Positions 8,540 through 15,754 of a DNA stretch of 64,000 nt are shown one piece after another. The notes under the pieces are model-generated. The model worked only from the letters and a program-made list of their open reading frames with translations. It did not search any database and was not told the origin of the DNA. A program made the position numbers and the translations under genes. The stretch spans positions 1,426,001-1,490,000 of the forward strand of contig NZ_OZ209244.1 of the NCBI RefSeq assembly GCF_964642095.1, given 5' to 3'. Numbering within the stretch: position 1 is the stretch's first letter; each line of letters opens with the position of its first letter. This stretch comes from Fretibacterium fastidiosum. Its GTDB lineage: Bacteria > Synergistota > Synergistia > Synergistales > Aminobacteriaceae.

Positions 8540-8890
8540 AGCCCGCGACTAAAGTCGCGGGCTGAAAGTTACAACGCCGCCAACTTGTCGGCGTTCGCCT
8601 TTGCTTTTGTTTCTCTGAATATACTGTATTTGGTAACTGGTAACGTGGGGTGAAATCCCGTGCCAACCTGTCCCCTTTTGGGGGTACAACGTATCTTGAA
8701 AACTCGATATATCGGGTTGTTTGGGGAAGTTCCAAACGTAAAATATCCAACGCCCAAGAACAAACTCAGAATACTTGGGGCAAAGAGTGGGGCATCCACT
8801 CTTTAAGGGAGAAGACGTAAGACCGGCTTCGGTCGGCTGTCTTTGTCGATCTTAGAATCCCACGAGTTTATTCGTGGGAGTATGTCAAGA
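8540..8890 (+). mobile_element. Decayed IS200/IS605-like element with two end hairpins
   Basis: A perfect hairpin (AGCCCGCGACT, AA, AGTCGCGGGCT) lies at 8540-8563. A second hairpin, CCCACGA-gtttat-TCGTGGG, lies at 8859-8878 and is followed by GAGTATGTCAAGA, the layout of an IS605-type right end. The sequence between has only broken plus-strand frames; one open stretch reads like a TnpB-type tail (LKTRYIGLFGEVPNVKY). No transposase is present, so this is a dead remnant or a non-autonomous derivative. Confidence 0.5.
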
Positions 8891-8983
8891 CAAGCGAGTT
8901 GCTGATTTTCCCGGGTGTTATTTGTATTTGATGCCGCTGTAATCCGGCTTAATTGATGACGTGCCCTGGAAGGAGGGGTAGGT

Positions 8984-9211
8984 GTGTTTCCCTTGCATGT
9001 GGCTCCGGTCAATACGAAGCTGAAGGTCATGAAGGCCGGGAGCAATCCAGGGATGTCCAAACGCCTTGAGAGCCTTGGGTTGGGGGAGGGGAGTATCCTC
9101 ACTCTGCTGCAGGATCGGGACGGGGATGTCATCGTCAAGGTGATGGAGGGCGAGAGCTGCCTGGCTCTGGACCACGAGATCGCGATGACTCTCCTGGTCG
9201 GGGAGGCTTAG
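8984..9211 (+). CDS. FeoA-domain protein (first copy)
   Basis: This is a 75-residue SH3-like FeoA-domain protein, probably a cytosolic partner of FeoB. It starts at GTG 8984, with AGGAGG seven bases upstream. The region MSKRLESLGLGEGSILTLLQ matches the typical RRL-x-x-LGL-x-x-G motif, and the C-terminus carries the usual ALD-x-x-IA-x-x-ILV pattern. A terminator-like hairpin (9257-9292) separates it from the second feoA, so it may be produced in excess over FeoB. Confidence 0.85.
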   Translation: MFPLHVAPVNTKLKVMKAGSNPGMSKRLESLGLGEGSILTLLQDRDGDVIVKVMEGESCLALDHEIAMTLLVGEA

Positions 9212-9256
9212 AGACGGACATTTGGATGTGGAATGGGCACTGGCTGTCAGGACTGG

Positions 9257-9292
9257 CCCGACTTGGCGGAACGCCTCCGGGTCGGGTGTTTT
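9257..9292 (+). terminator. Hairpin between the two feoA genes
   Basis: CCCGAC and GTCGGG arms enclose an inner GGCG/CGCC stem and are followed by TGTTTTG. It may be a partial terminator that tunes feoA1 against feoA2-feoB. Confidence 0.55.
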
Positions 9293-9333
9293 GACGTCAC
9301 GTTTTGAATTCTAGCGCAGATTGGGTGGGAACG

Positions 9334-9585
9334 ATGAGCGAAGTGACGCTTGCGGAGCTTGCCCCGGGTGAGTCGGGGATGGTCGTGGGGATTAAGGGCA
9401 GGGGGATGTTGGCCCAGAGGCTGGTTGATATGGGGCTCTATCCCGGAGTCGCAGCCAGGGTCGTTCGAAGGGCGCCCTTGGGAGATCCCATTGAGGTTGA
9501 CGCCGAGGGTGCACTCGTCAACCTGCGCTATGAGGAAGCTCATTTCGTGAAGATGAAGAAGCTTAATAATGGGCAAGATGAATAA
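9334..9585 (+). CDS. feoA: FeoA-domain protein (second copy, directly before feoB)
   Basis: This is an 83-residue FeoA. ATG 9334 follows GGGTGGGA. The FeoA motif GRGMLAQRLVDMGLYPGVAA and the C-terminal VNLRYEEAHFVKMKK are clear. The stop lies inside the first codons of feoB (overlap 17 bases), so translation of the two is coupled. FeoA is thought to regulate or assemble with FeoB in ferrous-iron uptake. Confidence 0.9.
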   Translation: MSEVTLAELAPGESGMVVGIKGRGMLAQRLVDMGLYPGVAARVVRRAPLGDPIEVDAEGALVNLRYEEAHFVKMKKLNNGQDE

Positions 9586-12100
9586 AATGGGCAAAAAGAT
9601 TGTGGCCCTTGCGGGGCAGCCGAACTGCGGAAAATCCACCGTTTTCAACAGTCTGACGGGCGCAAGACAGTTTGTGGCCAACTACCCCGGGGTGACCGTC
9701 GATAAGATGATGGGCTGGTACAGGAGGGACGGAGAGTCGGTGGAAGTGGTTGACCTTCCGGGGACCTACAGCCTGACGTCCTATTCGCCAGAGGAGCGTG
9801 TCTCTCGCGGCGTCCTTCTGGGCGAGCCGCTTTCAGCGGTCGTGAACGTCATGGATGCCGCGAACCTCAAGCGCAGCCTGTACCTGACAATTCAGCTTCT
9901 GGAGATGGAAATCCCCCTCGTGCTTGACCTCAACATGATGGACGTAGCCGAGAACCTGGGGATCACGGTGGACGCCGCAGGGCTCTCAAAGGAGCTGGGC
10001 GTCCCCGTCATTGGGACAGCCATCACCCAGGGGCGCGGACGGGAGGACCTGCTCAGAGCGATTGCCGACATGTCCCGCTCCAGTGCGCGGACGAGTCTGG
10101 CCACAGCCGAGCTCTACCCCGACCTTAAGGACGCCCTGCGGGAGCTGGAGGCCCTGCTGGCCGGCGCGTCCCTCGGGGAGACCTTCCCCCTTCCCTGGAT
10201 TGCCGTCAAGTTGATGGAGGCCGACCCCGAGGTCGCGGCCTTGGTGCGCGAGAAGGCCGAGGGCAGGGCTCAGGAGGTCCTTTTGAAGGCGGAGGCCCTC
10301 CGGGAGCACTTTGAGCGGGAGAAGGGTATGAGTGCCGACCTCTACGTCTCCGGCCAGCGCAGCCGGAGGGCCGCGGCGATCGCAGGCCGCCATGTGGTCA
10401 AGAAGGACGCAGAGAAGGTGCATATCTCCGAGCGGATCGACCGGGCCGTCTGCAACAAGTTCTTCGGCCCCGTCTTCCTGCTGGTCGTCATTTACGGGTT
10501 CTACTACCTCTCGTTCATCCAGGGCTACAACCTCACACACTACACCTGGCCCGTCCTTGCGGGATTCCGAAGTCTGGCCGAGAGCGTCCTGCCGCAACCG
10601 GGGCTCATTGAGCTGCCCCTGTTGCGGGAGTTCGTCCTCTGGATTGTCGATAATCTGAATGCGCTCTTCAACTACATCCCGATCTTCTTCATCCTCTTCG
10701 CGCTGATCGCGGTGCTGGAGGACAGCGGTTACATGCCGCGGATCGCGTTTGTCCTGGACCGCATCCTGAGCCGGTTCGGTCTGCACGGGCAGTCCACCCT
10801 CCCGATGATCCTGGGTGGCGTCGTCCTGGGGGGCTGTGCTGTCCCTGCGGTCATGGCCACCAAGGGCATTCCGGATGAGAAGTCGAAGCTGGCGACGATC
10901 CTGACGTTGCCCATGCTCAACTGTCAGGCCAAGCTGCCGCTCTACTTCCTTCTTATCGGCATCTACTTCAACGAAACGGTGCGCCTGCCCCTGTTTGGAG
11001 AAGTCAACCAGCAGAACATCGTCATCGTTTTTATTCAGACGATCAGCCTGCTCTTCGTGCTTCCCATCGCCAAGATTCTGTCCATGACGGCGCTGAAACA
11101 CAAGGAGACAGCCCCCTTTATCATGGAGATGCCGCCCTACCACATCCCCTCCCTGCGGGGGGTTCTGGGGCGCGCAATCGAGCGGATATGGCTCTACATT
11201 CGCAAGATCACGACCGTCGTCGCGGCCGTGGCCGTCGTCCTCTTTGTCCTGCTCCAGTTTCCCGGACTGACCCCGGAGCGAAAGGCCCACTACGAGGCTG
11301 AGAAGGACCGGGCCGTCCAGGCCTTCCTCGACAGGGCGAAAGATAAGAAACTGGGCTCCGGGCTCAGGAGCGAGGACGACGTGCTCCGCCTCATCCTCTA
11401 CCAACAGGGCTACAAGGAACTGCTCAAGTCCGGGGCATCCGCGGAGAAGAAGAAGGCCTACGGGCTCAAGAACCCCGACTTCTTTGAGATCATCCAGAAC
11501 AAGAAGGACCCGGAGGCGAAGGCGCTGGAGAAGGAGCTTAAGAAGCTGGTCCTCTTCCGGACCAATACCCTGACGGCTATCCGCAGAGAGCGCATCGACA
11601 ACAGCCTTCTGGGAAAGATCGGCCGAGCCCTTGAGCCCGCCTCGAGGTACGCGGGCTTCAACTGGCGCGTCAACGTCGCCGTACTCAGTACGCTTGCGGC
11701 CAAAGAGAACAGCGTCTCCACCTTGGGGGCCCTCTACATCAAGGAGCCGGGGGAGGCCGGGGGTGCAGGCAAGAATACTGATACCTTGGAACAACGCATG
11801 AAGCAGCAGGAGGGGGACCTGACGCCTCTGCACGCGATGGCCCTGATGCTCTTCATGGTCCTCTGCCCGCCCTGTCTGCCGACGATCATGGCCATCCGGG
11901 TCCAGACGGGCTCCACTAGGTGGATGCTCTTCGCTTTCTTCATGCCTCTGCTCCTGGGGCTGCTCACCGCGGTGCTGGTGTTCACCGGCGGGTCCGCTCT
12001 TGGCCTGAGCGGCTTCCAGGCGATGTGGATGTTCTACCTGATCCCCCTGACCCTGACGGTTCTCCTGGGGCTGATCAAGACGAAGCGGACCTACAGCTGA
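9569..12100 (+). CDS. feoB: Ferrous iron transporter FeoB
   Basis: FeoB imports Fe(II) across the inner membrane. The N-terminal G domain shows G1 GQPNCGKST, switch NYPGVTVDK, G3 DLPGTYSL and G4 NMMD. It is followed by the helical GDI-like domain and two Gate segments (LEDSGYMPRIAFVLDRILSR; GGCAVPAVMATKG). At 843 residues it is longer than the usual ~770. The extra length is a highly charged insert at about residues 570-690, just before the SLLGKIGRALEP region. Starts at 9569, 9578 and 9587 are all possible; the first is used. Downstream genes suggest a dedicated metal-uptake operon. Confidence 0.95.
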   Translation: MGKMNKMGKKIVALAGQPNCGKSTVFNSLTGARQFVANYPGVTVDKMMGWYRRDGESVEVVDLPGTYSLTSYSPEERVSRGVLLGEPLSAVVNVMDAANLKRSLYLTIQLLEMEIPLVLDLNMMDVAENLGITVDAAGLSKELGVPVIGTAITQGRGREDLLRAIADMSRSSARTSLATAELYPDLKDALRELEALLAGASLGETFPLPWIAVKLMEADPEVAALVREKAEGRAQEVLLKAEALREHFEREKGMSADLYVSGQRSRRAAAIAGRHVVKKDAEKVHISERIDRAVCNKFFGPVFLLVVIYGFYYLSFIQGYNLTHYTWPVLAGFRSLAESVLPQPGLIELPLLREFVLWIVDNLNALFNYIPIFFILFALIAVLEDSGYMPRIAFVLDRILSRFGLHGQSTLPMILGGVVLGGCAVPAVMATKGIPDEKSKLATILTLPMLNCQAKLPLYFLLIGIYFNETVRLPLFGEVNQQNIVIVFIQTISLLFVLPIAKILSMTALKHKETAPFIMEMPPYHIPSLRGVLGRAIERIWLYIRKITTVVAAVAVVLFVLLQFPGLTPERKAHYEAEKDRAVQAFLDRAKDKKLGSGLRSEDDVLRLILYQQGYKELLKSGASAEKKKAYGLKNPDFFEIIQNKKDPEAKALEKELKKLVLFRTNTLTAIRRERIDNSLLGKIGRALEPASRYAGFNWRVNVAVLSTLAAKENSVSTLGALYIKEPGEAGGAGKNTDTLEQRMKQQEGDLTPLHAMALMLFMVLCPPCLPTIMAIRVQTGSTRWMLFAFFMPLLLGLLTAVLVFTGGSALGLSGFQAMWMFYLIPLTLTVLLGLIKTKRTYS

Positions 12101-12213
12101 GCCATGAGTTATGTGCTGCCTTCAGGGAGCCTGCTTTCGGCAGGATCGCGATCCTCAGGGACCGCGTGACTGGCATACATCACAATTATTTTATGTTATG
12201 GAGGTTTTCAGAG

Positions 12214-12534
12214 ATGAACAGAAGGTTGTTGTCTTGCGTATTGGCGGCAGTCCTTGTCGTAGCCTTTGCCGGAGTCGCTCTGGCTCACACCCCGCTCTTC
12301 TCCTGCTGGGACAATGGTGATGGGACGCTCTCCTGTGAGGGCGGGTTCTCCGACGGCTCCTCGGCCGCGAACATCCCCATCCGGGTGACCAACGAGAAGG
12401 AGGAGGTCGTCTTCGAGGGCAAGCTGGATGAGCAGGGTGAGCTGACCTTCCCGAAGCCAGAGGGCGTCTTCTCCGTTACCTTCGACGGTGGCCCCGGCCA
12501 CACCATCACCTTGAAGGACAGCGAGATTAAGTAG
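12214..12534 (+). CDS. Small secreted protein of the Feo/DUF4198 cluster
   Basis: This is a 106-residue protein with a signal peptide. After LAAVLVVAFAGVALA the predicted mature chain begins HTPLFSCWDNGDGTLSCEGG, with two cysteines that could form a disulfide. The rest is a short beta-rich domain like carboxypeptidase-regulatory or DUF4198 folds. ATG 12214 follows GGAG. It lies 113 bases after feoB and before the first DUF4198 gene. A periplasmic metal-binding or delivery role is inferred from context only. Confidence 0.7.
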   Translation: MNRRLLSCVLAAVLVVAFAGVALAHTPLFSCWDNGDGTLSCEGGFSDGSSAANIPIRVTNEKEEVVFEGKLDEQGELTFPKPEGVFSVTFDGGPGHTITLKDSEIK

Positions 12535-12551
12535 GGTTCGTGAGGCTTGGT

Positions 12552-12577
12552 TCGTCCGGGGCCTGTACCCCGGACGA
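12552..12577 (+). terminator. Strong intercistronic hairpin without U-tract
   Basis: TCGTCCGGGG and CCCCGGACGA form a perfect 10-bp stem around a 6-base loop between the small secreted protein and the DUF4198 gene. There is no T-run after it. It is more likely an mRNA-stability or processing hairpin than a full terminator. Confidence 0.5.
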
Positions 12578-12611
12578 CGGAAGATCAGGAAATAAAGGAG
12601 TGTTCCTTTAG

Positions 12612-13406
12612 ATGAAAAAAATCGTTGTACTCTCCCTGTTCGCGCTGTTTGCCGCGGCGCTTCCCGCGTCTGCCCACTTCCAGATGCTCTACACCCCCGA
12701 GACGATCCTGGACAAGGGGGGCGAGGTGCCCCTGAAGCTGGTTTTCACGCATCCCTTCGAGGCAGGGCACACCATGGATATGGGCAAGCCGCAGGAGTTC
12801 TTCGTCGTGAACAAGGAGAAGAAGACCGACCTGCTTGATACCCTGAAACCCATCACCTGGACCAGCCTGGAGAACAAGGGCAGGGCCTTCGAGACCTCCT
12901 TCAAGCTGAAGGGCATGGGTGACTACGTCTTCTGCCTGGTGCCTGCTCCCTACTACGAGCAGAGTGAGGAGACGTACATCCAGCAGATCACGAAGGTGAT
13001 CGTGAACAACGGCAGCCTGCCCACGGATTGGGATGCCGAGATCGGGCTGAAGGCTGAGATCGTCCCGTTGGATAAGCCCTACGCGCTCTGGGCTGGTGGG
13101 GTCTTCCGAGGTGTTGTGAAGGGCGACGGCAAGCCGGTTCCCTTTGCAGAGATCGAGGTCGAGTACATGAACCACAAGCCCGACATGAAGAAGAACAGCT
13201 TTGAAAAGAAGGCAACTGTTGAAGCGCCGCACGATGCCTTCGTAACCCTGACGATCAAAGCCGACGCCAACGGGACCTTCACCTTCGCCATGCCCAAGGC
13301 GGGCTGGTGGGGCTTTGCCGCGCTGGGTGCGGGCCCCGACAAGGAGTTTGAGGGCAGGGAGCTTTCTCAGGACGCGGTGATCTGGGTCCAGGCGACCAAG
13401 ATGTAA
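12612..13406 (+). CDS. Secreted DUF4198-family protein (first)
   Basis: This 264-residue protein has a clear signal peptide (KKIVVLSLFALFAAALPASA). Cleavage leaves HFQMLYTPE as the mature start. DUF4198 proteins are periplasmic beta-sandwich proteins repeatedly found beside nickel, cobalt or other metal uptake systems. Here a FeoAB system precedes it and a second, divergent DUF4198 gene follows. ATG 12612 is preceded by AAAGGAG. The metal and partner are not shown by sequence. Confidence 0.8.
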   Translation: MKKIVVLSLFALFAAALPASAHFQMLYTPETILDKGGEVPLKLVFTHPFEAGHTMDMGKPQEFFVVNKEKKTDLLDTLKPITWTSLENKGRAFETSFKLKGMGDYVFCLVPAPYYEQSEETYIQQITKVIVNNGSLPTDWDAEIGLKAEIVPLDKPYALWAGGVFRGVVKGDGKPVPFAEIEVEYMNHKPDMKKNSFEKKATVEAPHDAFVTLTIKADANGTFTFAMPKAGWWGFAALGAGPDKEFEGRELSQDAVIWVQATKM

Positions 13407-13459
13407 AACCCGGTTCAGACCCACGCCGGGAGCGAACGAGGAGAGGGGGCTTGAGAGTC

Positions 13460-13606
13460 ATGGGCGTAGAGGAACTTGCCATTGTCCTGATCGCCCTTGC
13501 AGCCGCAGGGTACCTGATTCGCGGCTGGGTCGTCTCCGCTAAGCGAGGGGGCTGTGGTGGGTGCGGCTGTGGATGCGGGGATAAGTGCCCATCCAAAAAA
13601 GACTAG
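13460..13606 (+). CDS. FeoB-associated Cys-rich membrane protein
   Basis: This 48-residue peptide starts at ATG 13460 (MGVEELAIVLIALAAAGYLI). It has one N-terminal transmembrane helix and then the cysteine-rich tail GGCGGCGCGCGDKCPSKKD, with five or more Cys-Gly repeats. This layout matches the short FeoB-associated Cys-rich proteins that accompany feoAB in many anaerobes and may handle iron or an Fe-S cluster at the cytosolic face of FeoB. It lies between the two DUF4198 genes. Confidence 0.85.
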   Translation: MGVEELAIVLIALAAAGYLIRGWVVSAKRGGCGGCGCGCGDKCPSKKD

Positions 13607-13710
13607 TGAGAAGGATTAGCCAGAACCGGCGGGCGGGTCTCTCGCGCTCCGGCATGGTGCGTTGTGTTGTTTGGGAAGTTATTTTTGGAGAAGGAAATTG
13701 AAGGAGGAAG

Positions 13711-14532
13711 ATGTCTATGCGCAAGTTCTTTTCCGTGATGGTGGCCGGAGCGCTCTTTGCGGCTTTCCTGGGCGCGACGGCAGAGGCTCATGAGTTCTGG
13801 GTGAACGCGGACTACAAGGACGGCCTGCTCAAGGCCGACCTGGGCTACGGGCACGAGTTCCCCGATCCCGAGGTCATCCCCGACGAACGCACGCACCTCT
13901 TTGAGCCCCTGAAGCTGATCACGCCGGAGGGCGCGACGGAGATGGCGCTGGCGGGCGACAAGAACTACCACTACGAGGTCAAGGCGGACCTGAAGAAGGG
14001 CGACTACCTGGTGATCGGCAACTACAAGCCCACCTTCTGGGCCAAGGGGTCCGAGGGCTGGAAGCAGGCGGACAAGGCCAAGTACAAGGAGATGACGAAG
14101 GCCGATGCCACCTACGCCGAGGAGGCGGCGATGTACGCCAAGCTCGTCATGAACCTGGACGGCGCCGACGGCACGGACCTCATCACCAAGCCGGTGGGGC
14201 AGCGCCTGGAGCTGGTGCCCCAGGTCAACCCCGCGACGGTGAAGCCGGGGCAGCGCTTCCCCGTGCTGGTGCTGCTCGACGGCAAGCCTGCCAAGACGGC
14301 GGAGGTAAAGGCTGTGTACGCAGGTTTTACCGGTGGAGCGAAGGACGGCGACCCCGCCAACGAGTACAAGTGCTTCTGGGGGCGCACCGGCCTCGATGGC
14401 ATCATCAACATCATCCCGGTGAAGGCCGGCTACTGGAACGCTTTCGTTCAGGTCAAGATCCCCTATGCGGACACGGCCGTGGCCGACGAGACCGTTCTGG
14501 TTTCTCGCCTGACCTTCACGATCGCAGAGTAA
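13711..14532 (+). CDS. Secreted DUF4198-family protein (second)
   Basis: This 273-residue secreted protein has a signal peptide ending ATAEA, and the predicted mature chain begins HEFWVNADYK. That AHEFW-type start is characteristic of DUF4198. It shares family but little close identity with the upstream copy. AAGGAGGAAG lies just upstream of ATG 13711. A strong terminator follows at 14569-14600, so it ends the Feo cluster transcript. It is likely a periplasmic metal-binding component. Confidence 0.85.
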   Translation: MSMRKFFSVMVAGALFAAFLGATAEAHEFWVNADYKDGLLKADLGYGHEFPDPEVIPDERTHLFEPLKLITPEGATEMALAGDKNYHYEVKADLKKGDYLVIGNYKPTFWAKGSEGWKQADKAKYKEMTKADATYAEEAAMYAKLVMNLDGADGTDLITKPVGQRLELVPQVNPATVKPGQRFPVLVLLDGKPAKTAEVKAVYAGFTGGAKDGDPANEYKCFWGRTGLDGIINIIPVKAGYWNAFVQVKIPYADTAVADETVLVSRLTFTIAE

Positions 14533-14568
14533 CGGAGTAAAGAACGCTCGAAGGTCAAACGTCGTTTG

Positions 14569-14600
14569 GCTCCCGCTCCTTTTTGGGGCGGGAGCTTTTG
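14569..14600 (+). terminator. Rho-independent terminator ending the Feo/DUF4198 cluster
   Basis: GCTCCCGC and GCGGGAGC arms enclose a T-rich loop and are followed by TTTTG. Confidence 0.85.
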
Positions 14601-14629
14601 TGTTCAGCCGCTCTTTAGAGGCCGCAGCC

Positions 14630-15181
14630 TCACAGCCCAAGGACGCCGAACAGGAGGACCCCCATCGCGGCGCTCAGGCCGATCACCTTCGGGATGCTGA
14701 CCTTGAACTTCATCAGAAGGAGGGAGTCCAGCGCGCCCAGCCCCAGGGAGGGGAGGTGTGCCGCGCCTCCCTCGGCGTAGTTCGTCATGGCCAGGGTGAG
14801 CGCCACCCCGGCGATCAGGCCGATGCAGGCCGGCCGCACGCCCACCATGACCTGCTCCAGGCGGCGGCTGCTCTTGAAGCGCTCGAAGAAGATGGCTGCG
14901 ACGGCCCCCAGCGTGAAGGTGGGGGTCAGCGCGCCGAGGTTGGCCGCGATGGCCCCAGGCAGCCAGGCCGCCCTCATGCCGGCGAACGTGGCGCAGTTCA
15001 GCCCCAACGGCCCCGGCGTCATCTCCGCGATGGCGACGAGGTCGGATATCTCCTCGGCCGTCATCCAATGGTGGGCGCTCATCTCGCTCGAGATGAGCGG
15101 GATCATGGAGAAACCTCCGAAGCTCGTGAAGCCTATCTTCACGAAGCTCCAGTAGAGCTCAAGCAGGCCGGCCGGTCCCAC
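14630..15181 (-). CDS. Chromate transporter family protein, half-size subunit
   Basis: This 183-residue membrane protein belongs to the chromate transporter (CHR) family. The signature SFGGFSMIPLISSEM and the motif EMTPGPLGLNCATFAG are typical of CHR half proteins. It starts at GTG 15181 and overlaps the upstream half-gene by 23 bases. Two short CHR genes in tandem form one transporter of antiparallel halves. The true substrate in anaerobes is uncertain, since many such pairs have not been tested for chromate. Confidence 0.88.
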   Translation of the reverse strand: MGPAGLLELYWSFVKIGFTSFGGFSMIPLISSEMSAHHWMTAEEISDLVAIAEMTPGPLGLNCATFAGMRAAWLPGAIAANLGALTPTFTLGAVAAIFFERFKSSRRLEQVMVGVRPACIGLIAGVALTLAMTNYAEGGAAHLPSLGLGALDSLLLMKFKVSIPKVIGLSAAMGVLLFGVLGL

Positions 15182-15740
15182 GCCGGTCCACCCCCTTCCG
15201 CTCGTACCCTTCGCAGATCAGGAGCCCGCAGACCGCGCCCAGGAGCACCAGCCAGACGCTGCTGACGCCAGGGAAGGCGTAGAGGGCGAACGTCACCGGG
15301 GCCACCGCCGCGCAGGGCGGGAAGCGAAACGCCCCGCGCACCATGGCGGCCAGCGCGCTCAGGATGATGGGGACGACGGCGGCCCTCACGCCCCGCATGG
15401 CCGCCAGGACCCAGACGTTGCCCTGCAGCGCGGCGTAGGCGCAGGTGACGCCCATCAGGATAAGGGTCGGGGGCAGGACCATCCCCAGCACGCAGGCCGC
15501 GCCGCCCGGAAGCCCCGCGCGCCGGTAGCCGTAGAACATGGCGATGTTGCCGATCATCGTGCCGGGAAGGCTGCGTCCGATGCTGGTGAGGTCCAGAAGG
15601 TCCTCGTTCGTCAGCGTGCCCTCCTTCTCGACGTATCGCTCGCGCATCTGTGCCACGATGCTCCACCCGCCGCCAAAGGTGAAACAGCCGAACCGGAAAA
15701 ACTGAACGAAGAGCTTCCACGCCTCTGCGGCTCCCCCCAT
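15159..15740 (-). CDS. Chromate transporter family protein, second half-size subunit
   Basis: This is the partner of the downstream CHR half-gene, 193 residues from ATG 15740; GAGAGGA lies nine bases upstream, which favours this over a TTG at 15758. The motif FFRFGCFTFGGGWSIVAQMR is the N-terminal CHR signature, and SIGRSLPGTMIGNIAMFYGY is the counterpart of the PGP motif, here with PGT. It probably forms a heterodimeric exporter with its neighbour. It follows the AAA/PD-(D/E)XK gene by 14 bases. Confidence 0.88.
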   Translation of the reverse strand: MGGAAEAWKLFVQFFRFGCFTFGGGWSIVAQMRERYVEKEGTLTNEDLLDLTSIGRSLPGTMIGNIAMFYGYRRAGLPGGAACVLGMVLPPTLILMGVTCAYAALQGNVWVLAAMRGVRAAVVPIILSALAAMVRGAFRFPPCAAVAPVTFALYAFPGVSSVWLVLLGAVCGLLICEGYERKGVDRRGTGRPA

Positions 15741-15754
15741 CGCTGCACTTCCTC

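Noticed and set aside
9986..11833. A 615-codon minus-strand open frame opposite feoB
   Set aside because: It is a shadow of the FeoB reading frame, with no recognisable domain and a composition typical of antisense frames.
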